64,000 nucleotides of DNA, taken from positions 1,178,001 through 1,242,000 of the forward strand of contig NZ_CP074346.1 of the NCBI RefSeq assembly GCF_018343795.1, read 5' to 3'. Below the pieces are notes generated by a model. The model was not told where the DNA came from, searched no databases, and saw only the letters and a list, made by a program, of their open reading frames with translations. Position 1 is the first letter of the stretch. Every line of letters starts with the position of its first letter. Source of the DNA: Phocoenobacter atlanticus subsp. cyclopteri (lineage in GTDB: Bacteria; Pseudomonadota; Gammaproteobacteria; Enterobacterales; Pasteurellaceae). The translations under genes and the position numbers were made by a program. This document shows positions 57,793-64,000 of the stretch, in pieces.

Positions 57793-58473
57793 CTATTTCT
57801 TAGTAAAAACTTGGCGATGTAAAATAGTAGTAAATTCATCAATAAAATTGATGTAACTTTGTTCCAATTTATTTAATTTTACATTCAAGCGGTTATACGC
57901 CATTACTGCTGGAATAGCCGCAAACAAACCGATGGACGTTGCAATCAATGCTTCTGCAATACCTGGTGCCACAGATTGTAATGTTGCTTGTTTAACCGCA
58001 CTTAATCCCATAAAGGAGTGCATAATTCCCCAAACGGTACCAAATAATCCAATATAAGGACTCACGGAACCTACTGTACCTAAAAAAGGGATATAGCTTT
58101 CTAATTTTTCTAATTCACGGTTAAGAGCTAAATTCATTGCTCGACTAGTACCTTGAATAATTGATTCAGGGGAATCTGCATTCGCTTGCTGTAAACGGGT
58201 AAATTCTTTAAATCCAACATAAAAAATTTGCTCAGTTCCATTGAGTGAATCTCGACGATTATCAAGTCCTTCGTGTAATCGAGTTAGATCCTCACCTGAC
58301 CAAAAGCGGTTTTCAAAAGCAATAGAATACTTTCTTGCTTTACTTAGAAGGTGACTACGACTAAAAATAACTGCCCAAGATACTACTGAGAATAGCATCA
58401 AAATCACAATGACCACTTTTACAACAATACTGGCTTCTAAAAAAAGTGAAATAAAATTAAAATCCATTGACAT
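57793..58473 (-). CDS. tolQ: Tol-Pal system protein TolQ
   Basis: A 226-residue ExbB/MotA-family channel protein with three transmembrane helices ([73 protein letters not shown]). With TolR it uses proton flow to energise TolA. 17 bp behind ybgC. Confidence 0.96.
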   Translation of the reverse strand: MSMDFNFISLFLEASIVVKVVIVILMLFSVVSWAVIFSRSHLLSKARKYSIAFENRFWSGEDLTRLHEGLDNRRDSLNGTEQIFYVGFKEFTRLQQANADSPESIIQGTSRAMNLALNRELEKLESYIPFLGTVGSVSPYIGLFGTVWGIMHSFMGLSAVKQATLQSVAPGIAEALIATSIGLFAAIPAVMAYNRLNVKLNKLEQSYINFIDEFTTILHRQVFTKK

Positions 58474-58490
58474 TTACGACAACTCCAAGA

Positions 58491-58877
58491 TTATTTTTTT
58501 AAAATTTGGCGAATTTCTTCAGGAATCGCCACGGGTTTCATTTGGTTTAAATTAACACAAGCAATAACAACTATCGCTTTGTTTAAACAACGATCTTCTT
58601 TCCATATACTCTGTGAAAAGACAATTTTTGCTTTACCAAGTTCAATTACTTCTGTTTCCACGTTTAACAAATCGTCTAAACGGGCAGCACTTTTATAATC
58701 TATATCCATTTTCTTTACAACAAAAGCAAGGGACTGTGTTAAAAGTTGCTGTTGTGAAAATCCACTTTGACGCAAAAATTCTGTTCTTGCTCGTTCAAAA
58801 AAATGGAGATAGTTAGCGTGATAAACTACTCCGCCAGCATCAGTATCTTCATAATATACTCGTATAGGAAAATTCAT
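58491..58877 (-). CDS. ybgC: Acyl-CoA thioesterase YbgC
   Basis: A 128-residue hot-dog-fold thioesterase. The active-site signature is YYEDTDAGGVVYHANYLHFFERARTEFLR, with the catalytic Asp at residue 13. In E. coli it is the first gene of the tol-pal cluster and acts on short or malonyl acyl-CoA and phospholipid metabolism. A terminator separates it from cydX-ybgE upstream. Confidence 0.95.
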   Translation of the reverse strand: MNFPIRVYYEDTDAGGVVYHANYLHFFERARTEFLRQSGFSQQQLLTQSLAFVVKKMDIDYKSAARLDDLLNVETEVIELGKAKIVFSQSIWKEDRCLNKAIVVIACVNLNQMKPVAIPEEIRQILKK

Positions 58878-58902
58878 TATATTGTTATTTCCAAAAAAGA
58901 AA

Positions 58903-58925
58903 GAAAACGCCTAAAATTTAGGCGT
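58903..58925 (-). terminator. Terminator behind the cyd operon
   Basis: ACGCCTAAA (58907-58915) and TTTAGGCGT (58917-58925) form an inverted repeat; on the minus strand TTTTC follows. It lies between ybgE and ybgC. Confidence 0.6.
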
Positions 58926-58978
58926 GATGATAACTGTTATTCTAGTGCTGCATCAATAATTGTGCAAGTTTTTATTTT

Positions 58979-59266
58979 TTACTTAACCAGTATTAAAACA
59001 ATTGCACTGAGTACAATTACATAACCAGTTAAAGGAAGAAATACTATTTTCCAAATTTTAGATTTAATTTCAAAACCTATTCCGTGGATCCACAATATTG
59101 TCATCCCATAAAAGACTAAAATAGCAAGATAAGGAATTTTGCCACCAAACTGTTGAGAAAAAGTAGTTGAATTGAATAAAATTAATCCAAACAATAAAGA
59201 AGCAAAAACGAAAGAAAGGGCTTTCAAGAAGCCCTTTGATGTTAAGTTATAGAGTTTATCTACCAT
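58979..59266 (-). CDS. ybgE: Cytochrome bd operon protein YbgE
   Basis: A 95-residue membrane protein with three predicted helices (FLKALSFVFASLLFGLILF, PYLAILVFYGMTILWIHGIGFE, VFLPLTGYVIVLSAIVLILV). The WIHGIGF motif is typical of YbgE. Function is unknown; it accompanies cydABX in many bacteria. It starts 1 bp past the cydX stop. Confidence 0.88.
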   Translation of the reverse strand: MVDKLYNLTSKGFLKALSFVFASLLFGLILFNSTTFSQQFGGKIPYLAILVFYGMTILWIHGIGFEIKSKIWKIVFLPLTGYVIVLSAIVLILVK

Positions 59267-59267
59267 T

Positions 59268-59366
59268 TTAGTCGTCTAAATGACCCGCTCTGTCTGCTTT
59301 TACAGTCATAGATACTGAAAATAAAACAGCTAATGAGACACCTAATACCCAAGTGATATAAAACAT
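59268..59366 (-). CDS. cydX: Cytochrome bd small subunit CydX
   Basis: A 32-residue single-helix protein, MFYITWVLGVSLAVLFSVSM followed by a short hydrophilic tail. It corresponds to CydX (E. coli MWYFAWILG...), which stabilises the bd-I oxidase haems. ATG at 59366-59364 is 12 bp behind cydB, with a GGAGAAA ribosome site, and its TAA is next to the ybgE start. It is below the usual gene-finder length. Confidence 0.9.
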   Translation of the reverse strand: MFYITWVLGVSLAVLFSVSMTVKADRAGHLDD

Positions 59367-59378
59367 AATAATTTCTCC

Positions 59379-60512
59379 TTAATAAGCTGCTTTGTTTTCT
59401 TCGATCTGTTTAGCATCAAGACGACCAAACATTGCGAAGTAACTCCAAATTGTATAAGCAAGTACAAGAGGAACAAATATACACACAACATAGAACATTA
59501 CTGTTAATGTATTTTCACTTGCCGTTGCATCCCACATTGTTAAGCTCATTTCTGGGTGAGAAATTGATGGCATTACGAATGGGAACATTGACACACCTGC
59601 AGTTAAAATAACACCAGCTTGCATAATTGATGATGATAAGAAAGCAAAGCCATTACGATCTGCTTTTGACGCTAAAATCGTACCTAATGCACCAATTACT
59701 GCTAATGCAGGGATAATAAATAATACGGGTAAATTAAAGAAGTTACTAAACCAAGCACTTTGCTCTAAGGCAACTGTTTTGTTAGTAAATACTGATGGTG
59801 CAAAATGATTCATTTCACTTGTTACCACAAAGCCATCTTTAAAGTATAACCATACGCCTGCTAATAAGAATGCACCTAAGGTTACAGTCGCTGTAATTTG
59901 TGCAATATTTCTTGCACGAACACGTAAATCACCTGTTGTTTTCATTTGCAACCAAGTTGCACCTTGTGTGGTTAGCATCATTAAGCTTACTACACCACAA
60001 AGTAATGCAAATGGATTTAATAATCCAAAGAATGAACCTGTGTATTGAATTTGGTTAATGTTGTTAAATTCAAAAGGAACACCTTGTAATAAGTTACCGA
60101 ATGCAACCCCAAAGATTAAGGATGGTACAAAACCACCTACGAATAATCCCCAATCCCAAGCACTTCTCCATACTGGTGAATCAATTTTAGCACGGTATTC
60201 AAAACCAACTGGACGGAAGAACAATGCCGCTAAAACAACTATCATCGCAAGATAGAATCCTGAGAATAATGTTGCATACACTGTTGGCCACGCTGCAAAA
60301 ATCGCACCGCCTCCTGTTAATAACCATACTTGGTTACCATCCCAATGGGGAGCCACAGTATTGATCATAATACGACGTTCAATATTACTCTTACCCATTA
60401 CTGGCAATAAGGTTAATACTCCCATATCAAAGCCATCGGTAATCGCAAAACCGATCAATAAAACACCGATTAAAATCCACCAAATAAAACGTAGAATTTC
60501 ATAATCTAACAT
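59379..60512 (-). CDS. cydB: Cytochrome bd ubiquinol oxidase subunit II
   Basis: A 377-residue membrane protein with about nine helices. Beginning MLDYEILRFIWWILIGVLLIGFAITDGFDMGVLTLLPVMGKS, with WDGNQVWLLTGGGAIFAAWP, the family's first signature. It supports CydA in reducing O2 to water with high affinity. Normal length, 14 bp behind cydA. Confidence 0.97.
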   Translation of the reverse strand: MLDYEILRFIWWILIGVLLIGFAITDGFDMGVLTLLPVMGKSNIERRIMINTVAPHWDGNQVWLLTGGGAIFAAWPTVYATLFSGFYLAMIVVLAALFFRPVGFEYRAKIDSPVWRSAWDWGLFVGGFVPSLIFGVAFGNLLQGVPFEFNNINQIQYTGSFFGLLNPFALLCGVVSLMMLTTQGATWLQMKTTGDLRVRARNIAQITATVTLGAFLLAGVWLYFKDGFVVTSEMNHFAPSVFTNKTVALEQSAWFSNFFNLPVLFIIPALAVIGALGTILASKADRNGFAFLSSSIMQAGVILTAGVSMFPFVMPSISHPEMSLTMWDATASENTLTVMFYVVCIFVPLVLAYTIWSYFAMFGRLDAKQIEENKAAY

Positions 60513-60526
60513 ATTCTTTCTCCTAC

Positions 60527-62080
60527 TTATTTCGCAGATTGTTCAAAATGATAACGACCTGTCTTTAATGAACTCGGCCCTAAACGAGCATATTTGAACA
60601 TTAAATACATTTCTACTACCAAGAAAATGGTGTATAAACCACATAACAATCCGATTGAAATCCAAAGATCTAAAGTGGTTAATGATGAGTTGGCAACCCC
60701 TGTTGGCAACATATTATAAATTGCCCAAGGTTGACGACCATACTCAGCTAAGAACCAGCCGCTTTCAATTGCGATCCAAGGTAATGGAATACCAAAGAGT
60801 AATGCTTTTAAGAATAATGGATTGCTACCCACTCGACCTTTTAAGTTTTGATAGAATGCAAATAAGATCAATAGAAGCATTAATCCGCCTGATGCCATCA
60901 TTATACGGAAAGACCAGAATGTTGGACCTACATTAGGAATAGTTGAATCTGCTGCTTTTTGAATTTGCTCTTCTGTTGCATCAACTACCTTATTTGTATA
61001 AGCTTTTAACAATAAACCAAAACCAAGATCTTTCTGATATTTTTCTTGGAAAGCTACTCTCTCAGCCTCAACATAATTACCTGAACGCAATTTTTCTAAT
61101 AATTCATAAGCAATGATACCATTACGGACACGTTGTTCATTTTCTTTACGAATATCGTGAATTCCTTTAAATTGCTTATCTATAGAACGAGTGACAATAA
61201 GACCTGCTGCATAAGGAACAGAAATTTCAAAATCATTTTTTCCTGCTGCTGTGTTTGGAATTACAATTGCGTGCCAATCAGCTGGTGCTTTTTGAGTTTC
61301 CCATTCTCCTTCCATTGTTGCTAATTTCATAGGTTGAGCTTGACCAATTTCATAACCTGATTCATCACCCATAACAATAACCGAAAGAATAGCAACTAAA
61401 CCAAAAGTTGCACCTACTGAAAATGAACGTTTTGCAAAGCCTAAATCACGCCCTTTTAAGATATAGTAAGAACTGATACCTAATACAAAAATAGCTCCAC
61501 AAGTGTAACCCGCCGTTACTGTATGTACAAATTTAGATTGGGCAACTGGATTTAATACTAAATCTGTAAAACTTGCCATTTCCATTCGCATTGTTTCAAA
61601 ATTAAACTGCGAACCTTCAGGATTTTGCATCCAACCATTTGCAACTAAAATCCACAAAGCAGAAAAATTAGAACCAAATGCCACACAGTATGTAGCAAAT
61701 AAGTGTTTTGCTTTTGATAGACGATCCCAACCAAAGAAGAAAAGACCAACGAATGTAGATTCTAAGAAGAATGCCATTAGTCCTTCAATAGCCAGTGGTG
61801 CTCCAAAAATATCACCCACATAATGAGAATAATATGACCAGTTAGTTCCAAATTGGAATTCCATTGTAATTCCAGTTGTCACACCTAGAGCAAAGTTAAT
61901 CCCAAATAACTTACCCCAGAACTTAGTCATATCCTTATACACTTCTTTACCTGTTGAAACATAAAGGGTTTCCATTACTGCAAGAATGAAAGAAAGCCCT
62001 AACGTTAATGGTACAAATAAAAAGTGGTATAATGCAGTTAATGCAAACTGCAATCGAGAAAGTTCAACAACGTCCAACAT
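60527..62080 (-). CDS. cydA: Cytochrome bd ubiquinol oxidase subunit I
   Basis: A 517-residue haem-carrying subunit. The His ligand near the N-terminus ([20 protein letters not shown]), the quinol loop (about residues 245-310) and [23 protein letters not shown] are present. It oxidises ubiquinol or menaquinol at low oxygen. First gene of cydA-cydB-cydX-ybgE. Promoter region at 62081-62444 has FNR-like and Fur-like sites. Confidence 0.97.
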   Translation of the reverse strand: MLDVVELSRLQFALTALYHFLFVPLTLGLSFILAVMETLYVSTGKEVYKDMTKFWGKLFGINFALGVTTGITMEFQFGTNWSYYSHYVGDIFGAPLAIEGLMAFFLESTFVGLFFFGWDRLSKAKHLFATYCVAFGSNFSALWILVANGWMQNPEGSQFNFETMRMEMASFTDLVLNPVAQSKFVHTVTAGYTCGAIFVLGISSYYILKGRDLGFAKRSFSVGATFGLVAILSVIVMGDESGYEIGQAQPMKLATMEGEWETQKAPADWHAIVIPNTAAGKNDFEISVPYAAGLIVTRSIDKQFKGIHDIRKENEQRVRNGIIAYELLEKLRSGNYVEAERVAFQEKYQKDLGFGLLLKAYTNKVVDATEEQIQKAADSTIPNVGPTFWSFRIMMASGGLMLLLILFAFYQNLKGRVGSNPLFLKALLFGIPLPWIAIESGWFLAEYGRQPWAIYNMLPTGVANSSLTTLDLWISIGLLCGLYTIFLVVEMYLMFKYARLGPSSLKTGRYHFEQSAK

Positions 62081-62310
62081 CTCAAACCTCTTTATTGTAA
62101 TATAAGTATAAAAAATGAATTATCCTTAAGCTAAAAACTCAAGATAACCACCCAAAATTGATTTTATTTTAGTCAATACTTAAAAAAAGTACTTATTAGT
62201 AAAATCTAACCTATTCTACCTATAAACTGAATAATAAAAAATAGTAAAAATGTAACATTTGCCACATTTTTTAACAAAAATTTTAATTTTTAATAAAAAA
62301 TAAATTTAAC

Positions 62311-62324
62311 TTGATATAAGTCAA
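62311..62324. promoter_or_regulatory. FNR-like box upstream of cydA
   Basis: TTGATATAAGTCAA matches the FNR consensus TTGAT-N4-ATCAA at 9 of 10 positions. It lies 231 bp from the cydA start. FNR control of cydAB is well known in gammaproteobacteria. Confidence 0.65.
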
Positions 62325-62371
62325 TTTTATAAAGCAAAATTAGTTGTGACACATTCAAAATAAAGCATATT

Positions 62372-62386
62372 TGATAATTATTATCA
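62372..62386. promoter_or_regulatory. Fur-like 7-1-7 box upstream of cydA
   Basis: TGATAATTATTATCA matches the 7-1-7 inverted Fur motif (TGATAAT-N-ATTATCA) at every position. It lies 292 bp upstream of cydA and 59 bp downstream of xthA. Control of cydA by iron is an inference. Confidence 0.55.
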
Positions 62387-62444
62387 GTTGGTTCTGATTT
62401 TAGTTAAATATAGTCAAGATACAATTTTTTAACATCAATAACAT

Positions 62445-63257
62445 TTAGCTTGATAGCTTAAATGTTGCCCAAATTGGTGCGTGATCCGAGGGTTTTTCCA
62501 TTGTTCGAATCTCTAAATCAATTCCCGTATCCACACAACATTTAGCTAAACTATCCGTAGCCAATATAACATCAATGCGTAAACCTCGATTATCATTAAT
62601 ACCCTTTGAGCGGTAATCAAACCAAGAATATTTATCATCAGCATCAGGGTTCATCATTCTAAAGGTATCGGTAAAGCCATAGCCTTGTAAGGTTGCCAAC
62701 CACTCTCTTTCTTCGGGTAAAAATGAACATTTACCTGTTTGTAGCCAACGCTTACGGTTTGGTTCACCTATGCCAATATCTAAATCTGTAGGGCTGATAT
62801 TGATATCTCCCATTACAATAATTGGATTTTCAGGGGAATGTGCTGTTTCCAAATAATGTTGTAAATCAGCGTAAAATTTTTCTTTAGCAGGAAATTTAGT
62901 TTCGTGTTTACGGTTTTCTCCCTGTGGAAAATAACCGTTTAAGACGGTCAATGTACCAAAAGGTGTGTCCAGATCTGCCATAATCATACGTCTTTGTGCA
63001 TTCTCATCGTCTGTAGGAAAACCTTTACGTACCGCCAAAGGTTCTGCTTTAGTCAATAACGCTACACCATAATGTCCTTTTTGACCGTGATAAAACACGT
63101 GATAGCCTAAATGTTCGACTAGTTGATGGGGAAAATCTTCATCAGAGACTTTAATTTCTTGTAAACCAATCACGTCTGGCTGATGTTTTTCAATGATCGC
63201 CTCTAATTGGTGAGGTCTTGCTCGTAATCCATTGATATTAAAAGAGATAAATTTCAT
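62445..63257 (-). CDS. xthA: Exodeoxyribonuclease III
   Basis: A 270-residue AP endonuclease and 3'-5' exonuclease of base-excision repair. [34 protein letters not shown] with the Mg-binding Glu, [22 protein letters not shown], and C-terminal [11 protein letters not shown] with the catalytic Asp-His are all present. Length as in E. coli (268). Followed by the cydA control region. Confidence 0.97.
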   Translation of the reverse strand: MKFISFNINGLRARPHQLEAIIEKHQPDVIGLQEIKVSDEDFPHQLVEHLGYHVFYHGQKGHYGVALLTKAEPLAVRKGFPTDDENAQRRMIMADLDTPFGTLTVLNGYFPQGENRKHETKFPAKEKFYADLQHYLETAHSPENPIIVMGDINISPTDLDIGIGEPNRKRWLQTGKCSFLPEEREWLATLQGYGFTDTFRMMNPDADDKYSWFDYRSKGINDNRGLRIDVILATDSLAKCCVDTGIDLEIRTMEKPSDHAPIWATFKLSS

Positions 63258-63280
63258 TATTGTTCCTTTTTATTCATATA

Positions 63281-63337
63281 ACAAGCGGTAAGATAAAGAT
63301 AAAAATTTGCAAATTTTTGATCTTAACTAACCGCTTT
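63281..63337. repeat. Inverted uptake-signal pair between xthA and hslO
   Basis: ACAAGCGGTAAGATAAAGAT (63281-63300) and ATCTTAACTAACCGCTT flank AAAAATTTGCAAATTTTTG. The left core is a full Apl-type ACAAGCGGT. The right arm overlaps the last codons and stop of hslO. It may act as the hslO terminator. Confidence 0.75.
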
Positions 63338-64000
63338 CAATTCTTGAATGGCTTTTTCATCAAAGAAATATTGTGTGCCACAGCATTCGCACTGCATATC
63401 TATAATCCCTTGTTTTGCCGCTAACATTTCAGTAATTTCTTCATCTGAAACTAATAATAATGCTCCTGCTGAACGCTCTCTTGAACAACCACATTTAAAG
63501 CTCACAGGTTGTGGTTCATAAACTTCAACGGTTTCTTCGTGATATAAACGGAACAACAATTCTTGTGCGGTTAAACCAAATATTTCTTCATTTTTGATTG
63601 TGGACGTTAATGCTGCTAGGTGTTCAAAATCCTCTGGTGTACCTGTACCATCAGGCATAACTTGTAATAAGACTCCCGCACCAACGGCTTCTCCATTAAA
63701 CTCACCCACACGAATAATTAACTGTGTTTTAAGCTGTTCTGAACGAGTAAAATACTCTTCTAAACATTCACTAATGGTTTCCTTATCCAGTGCAACAACA
63801 CCTTGATAACGTTCACCATTTTCAGGCATCACAGAAATAATCAAGACCCCTTTCTCGCCCACCATCTGTTGTAACCTTGTATTGTCTGAAATCTCACCAT
63901 CCACACGTGCTAAGGCTCGCATTTGCTGTTTTTCATTACCATTTACTACCGCTAATTTTAATGCGCCTTCACCACCTTGAATTTGTACGGTAATCGTCCC
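63323..64000 (-). CDS. hslO: Redox-regulated chaperone Hsp33 (5' end outside window)
   Basis: The C-terminal 226 residues of the 33-kDa chaperonin. The frame is open to the window edge, with QIQGGEGALKLAVVNGNEKQQMRALA ahead of the first internal Met. VLLQVMPDG, EDFEHLAALTSTIKNEE and the zinc-binding redox switch C-x-C (KCGCSRERS) and C-x2-C (CECCGTQY) are visible. Oxidation of these Cys turns on its holdase activity. About 60-70 residues are missing. Confidence 0.95.
   Translation of the reverse strand, partial: GTITVQIQGGEGALKLAVVNGNEKQQMRALARVDGEISDNTRLQQMVGEKGVLIISVMPENGERYQGVVALDKETISECLEEYFTRSEQLKTQLIIRVGEFNGEAVGAGVLLQVMPDGTGTPEDFEHLAALTSTIKNEEIFGLTAQELLFRLYHEETVEVYEPQPVSFKCGCSRERSAGALLLVSDEEITEMLAAKQGIIDMQCECCGTQYFFDEKAIQELKAVS

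Larger units (their letters stand above)
62081..62444. other. cydA upstream control region
   Basis: A 364-bp AT-rich gap between cydA and xthA, both on the minus strand. It has no gene that I can see. It holds an FNR-like box and a Fur-like box (listed separately) and several stretches that resemble ArcA direct repeats (GTTAA-type), which I do not place exactly. Confidence 0.5.

Overview
The window is a chromosomal segment of a low-GC gammaproteobacterium of the family Pasteurellaceae. Three observations support this. The gene set is that of the Haemophilus/Actinobacillus/Mannheimia group: nqrABCDEF, cydAB-cydX-ybgE-ybgC-tolQRAB-pal, rpsF-priB-rpsR-rplI and envC-yibQ next to gpmA. DNA-uptake signal sequences (USS) with the core ACAAGCGGT, often paired head to head around an AAAATTTGCAAATTTT centre, are scattered between and inside genes. 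There are Pasteurellaceae-style type V secreted surface proteins with extended signal peptides. The ACAAGCGGT core is the Apl-type uptake signal (Actinobacillus/Mannheimia/Bibersteinia branch), not the Hin-type AAGTGCGGT. I cannot name the species.

Layout. 0-5.7 kb: the 3' end of a short-chain dehydrogenase (hdhA-like), a GDSL-esterase autotransporter, nspC, and a scarred stretch with an orphan ESPR signal-peptide relic, a DD35E transposase-like gene and a 3'-truncated tesB. 5.7-13.6 kb: an FMN riboswitch leader with several hairpins, the riboflavin importer ribN, a very AT-rich SIR2-domain gene (candidate phage-defence gene) 11 bp behind ribN, then recB. 13.7-15.3 kb: dusA and nfuA. 15.7-21.5 kb: the complete Na+-pumping NADH:quinone oxidoreductase operon. 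21.8-26.9 kb: parE, the rpsF-priB-rpsR-rplI operon and a MATE exporter. 26.9-33 kb: choline-to-glycine-betaine genes betI-betB-betA, an ArsC-like gene and a BCCT transporter, with a perfect palindrome upstream of betI as probable operator.

33.3-42.1 kb: yibQ, envC, gpmA, pyrG, an MFS gene, proC, trhP and an orphan PTS EIIB protein, with a cluster of GC-rich hairpins between gpmA and pyrG. 42.2-48 kb: a relic-bearing gap and a 1774-residue trimeric autotransporter whose stalk is about 816 residues of perfect collagen-like Gly-X-Y repeats. 48.3-50.8 kb: talB and a REPtron, that is, a REP-associated tyrosine transposase (RAYT) embedded in five REP-like palindromes, each followed by CTAC (GTAG on the other strand), with tandem 16-bp half-REP arrays. 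50.9-54.1 kb: fxsA, gpsA, cysE interrupted by an in-frame TAA, and kdsD. 54.2-62.1 kb: pal-tolBARQ-ybgC and the cytochrome bd genes, all on the minus strand, with FNR-like and Fur-like boxes upstream of cydA. 62.4-64 kb: xthA and hslO (5' end outside the window).

The most unusual parts are the collagen-stalk trimeric autotransporter, the REPtron, and the SIR2 gene placed in a riboflavin-riboswitch transcription unit next to recB. All functional calls come from reading sequence only; no database search was run.
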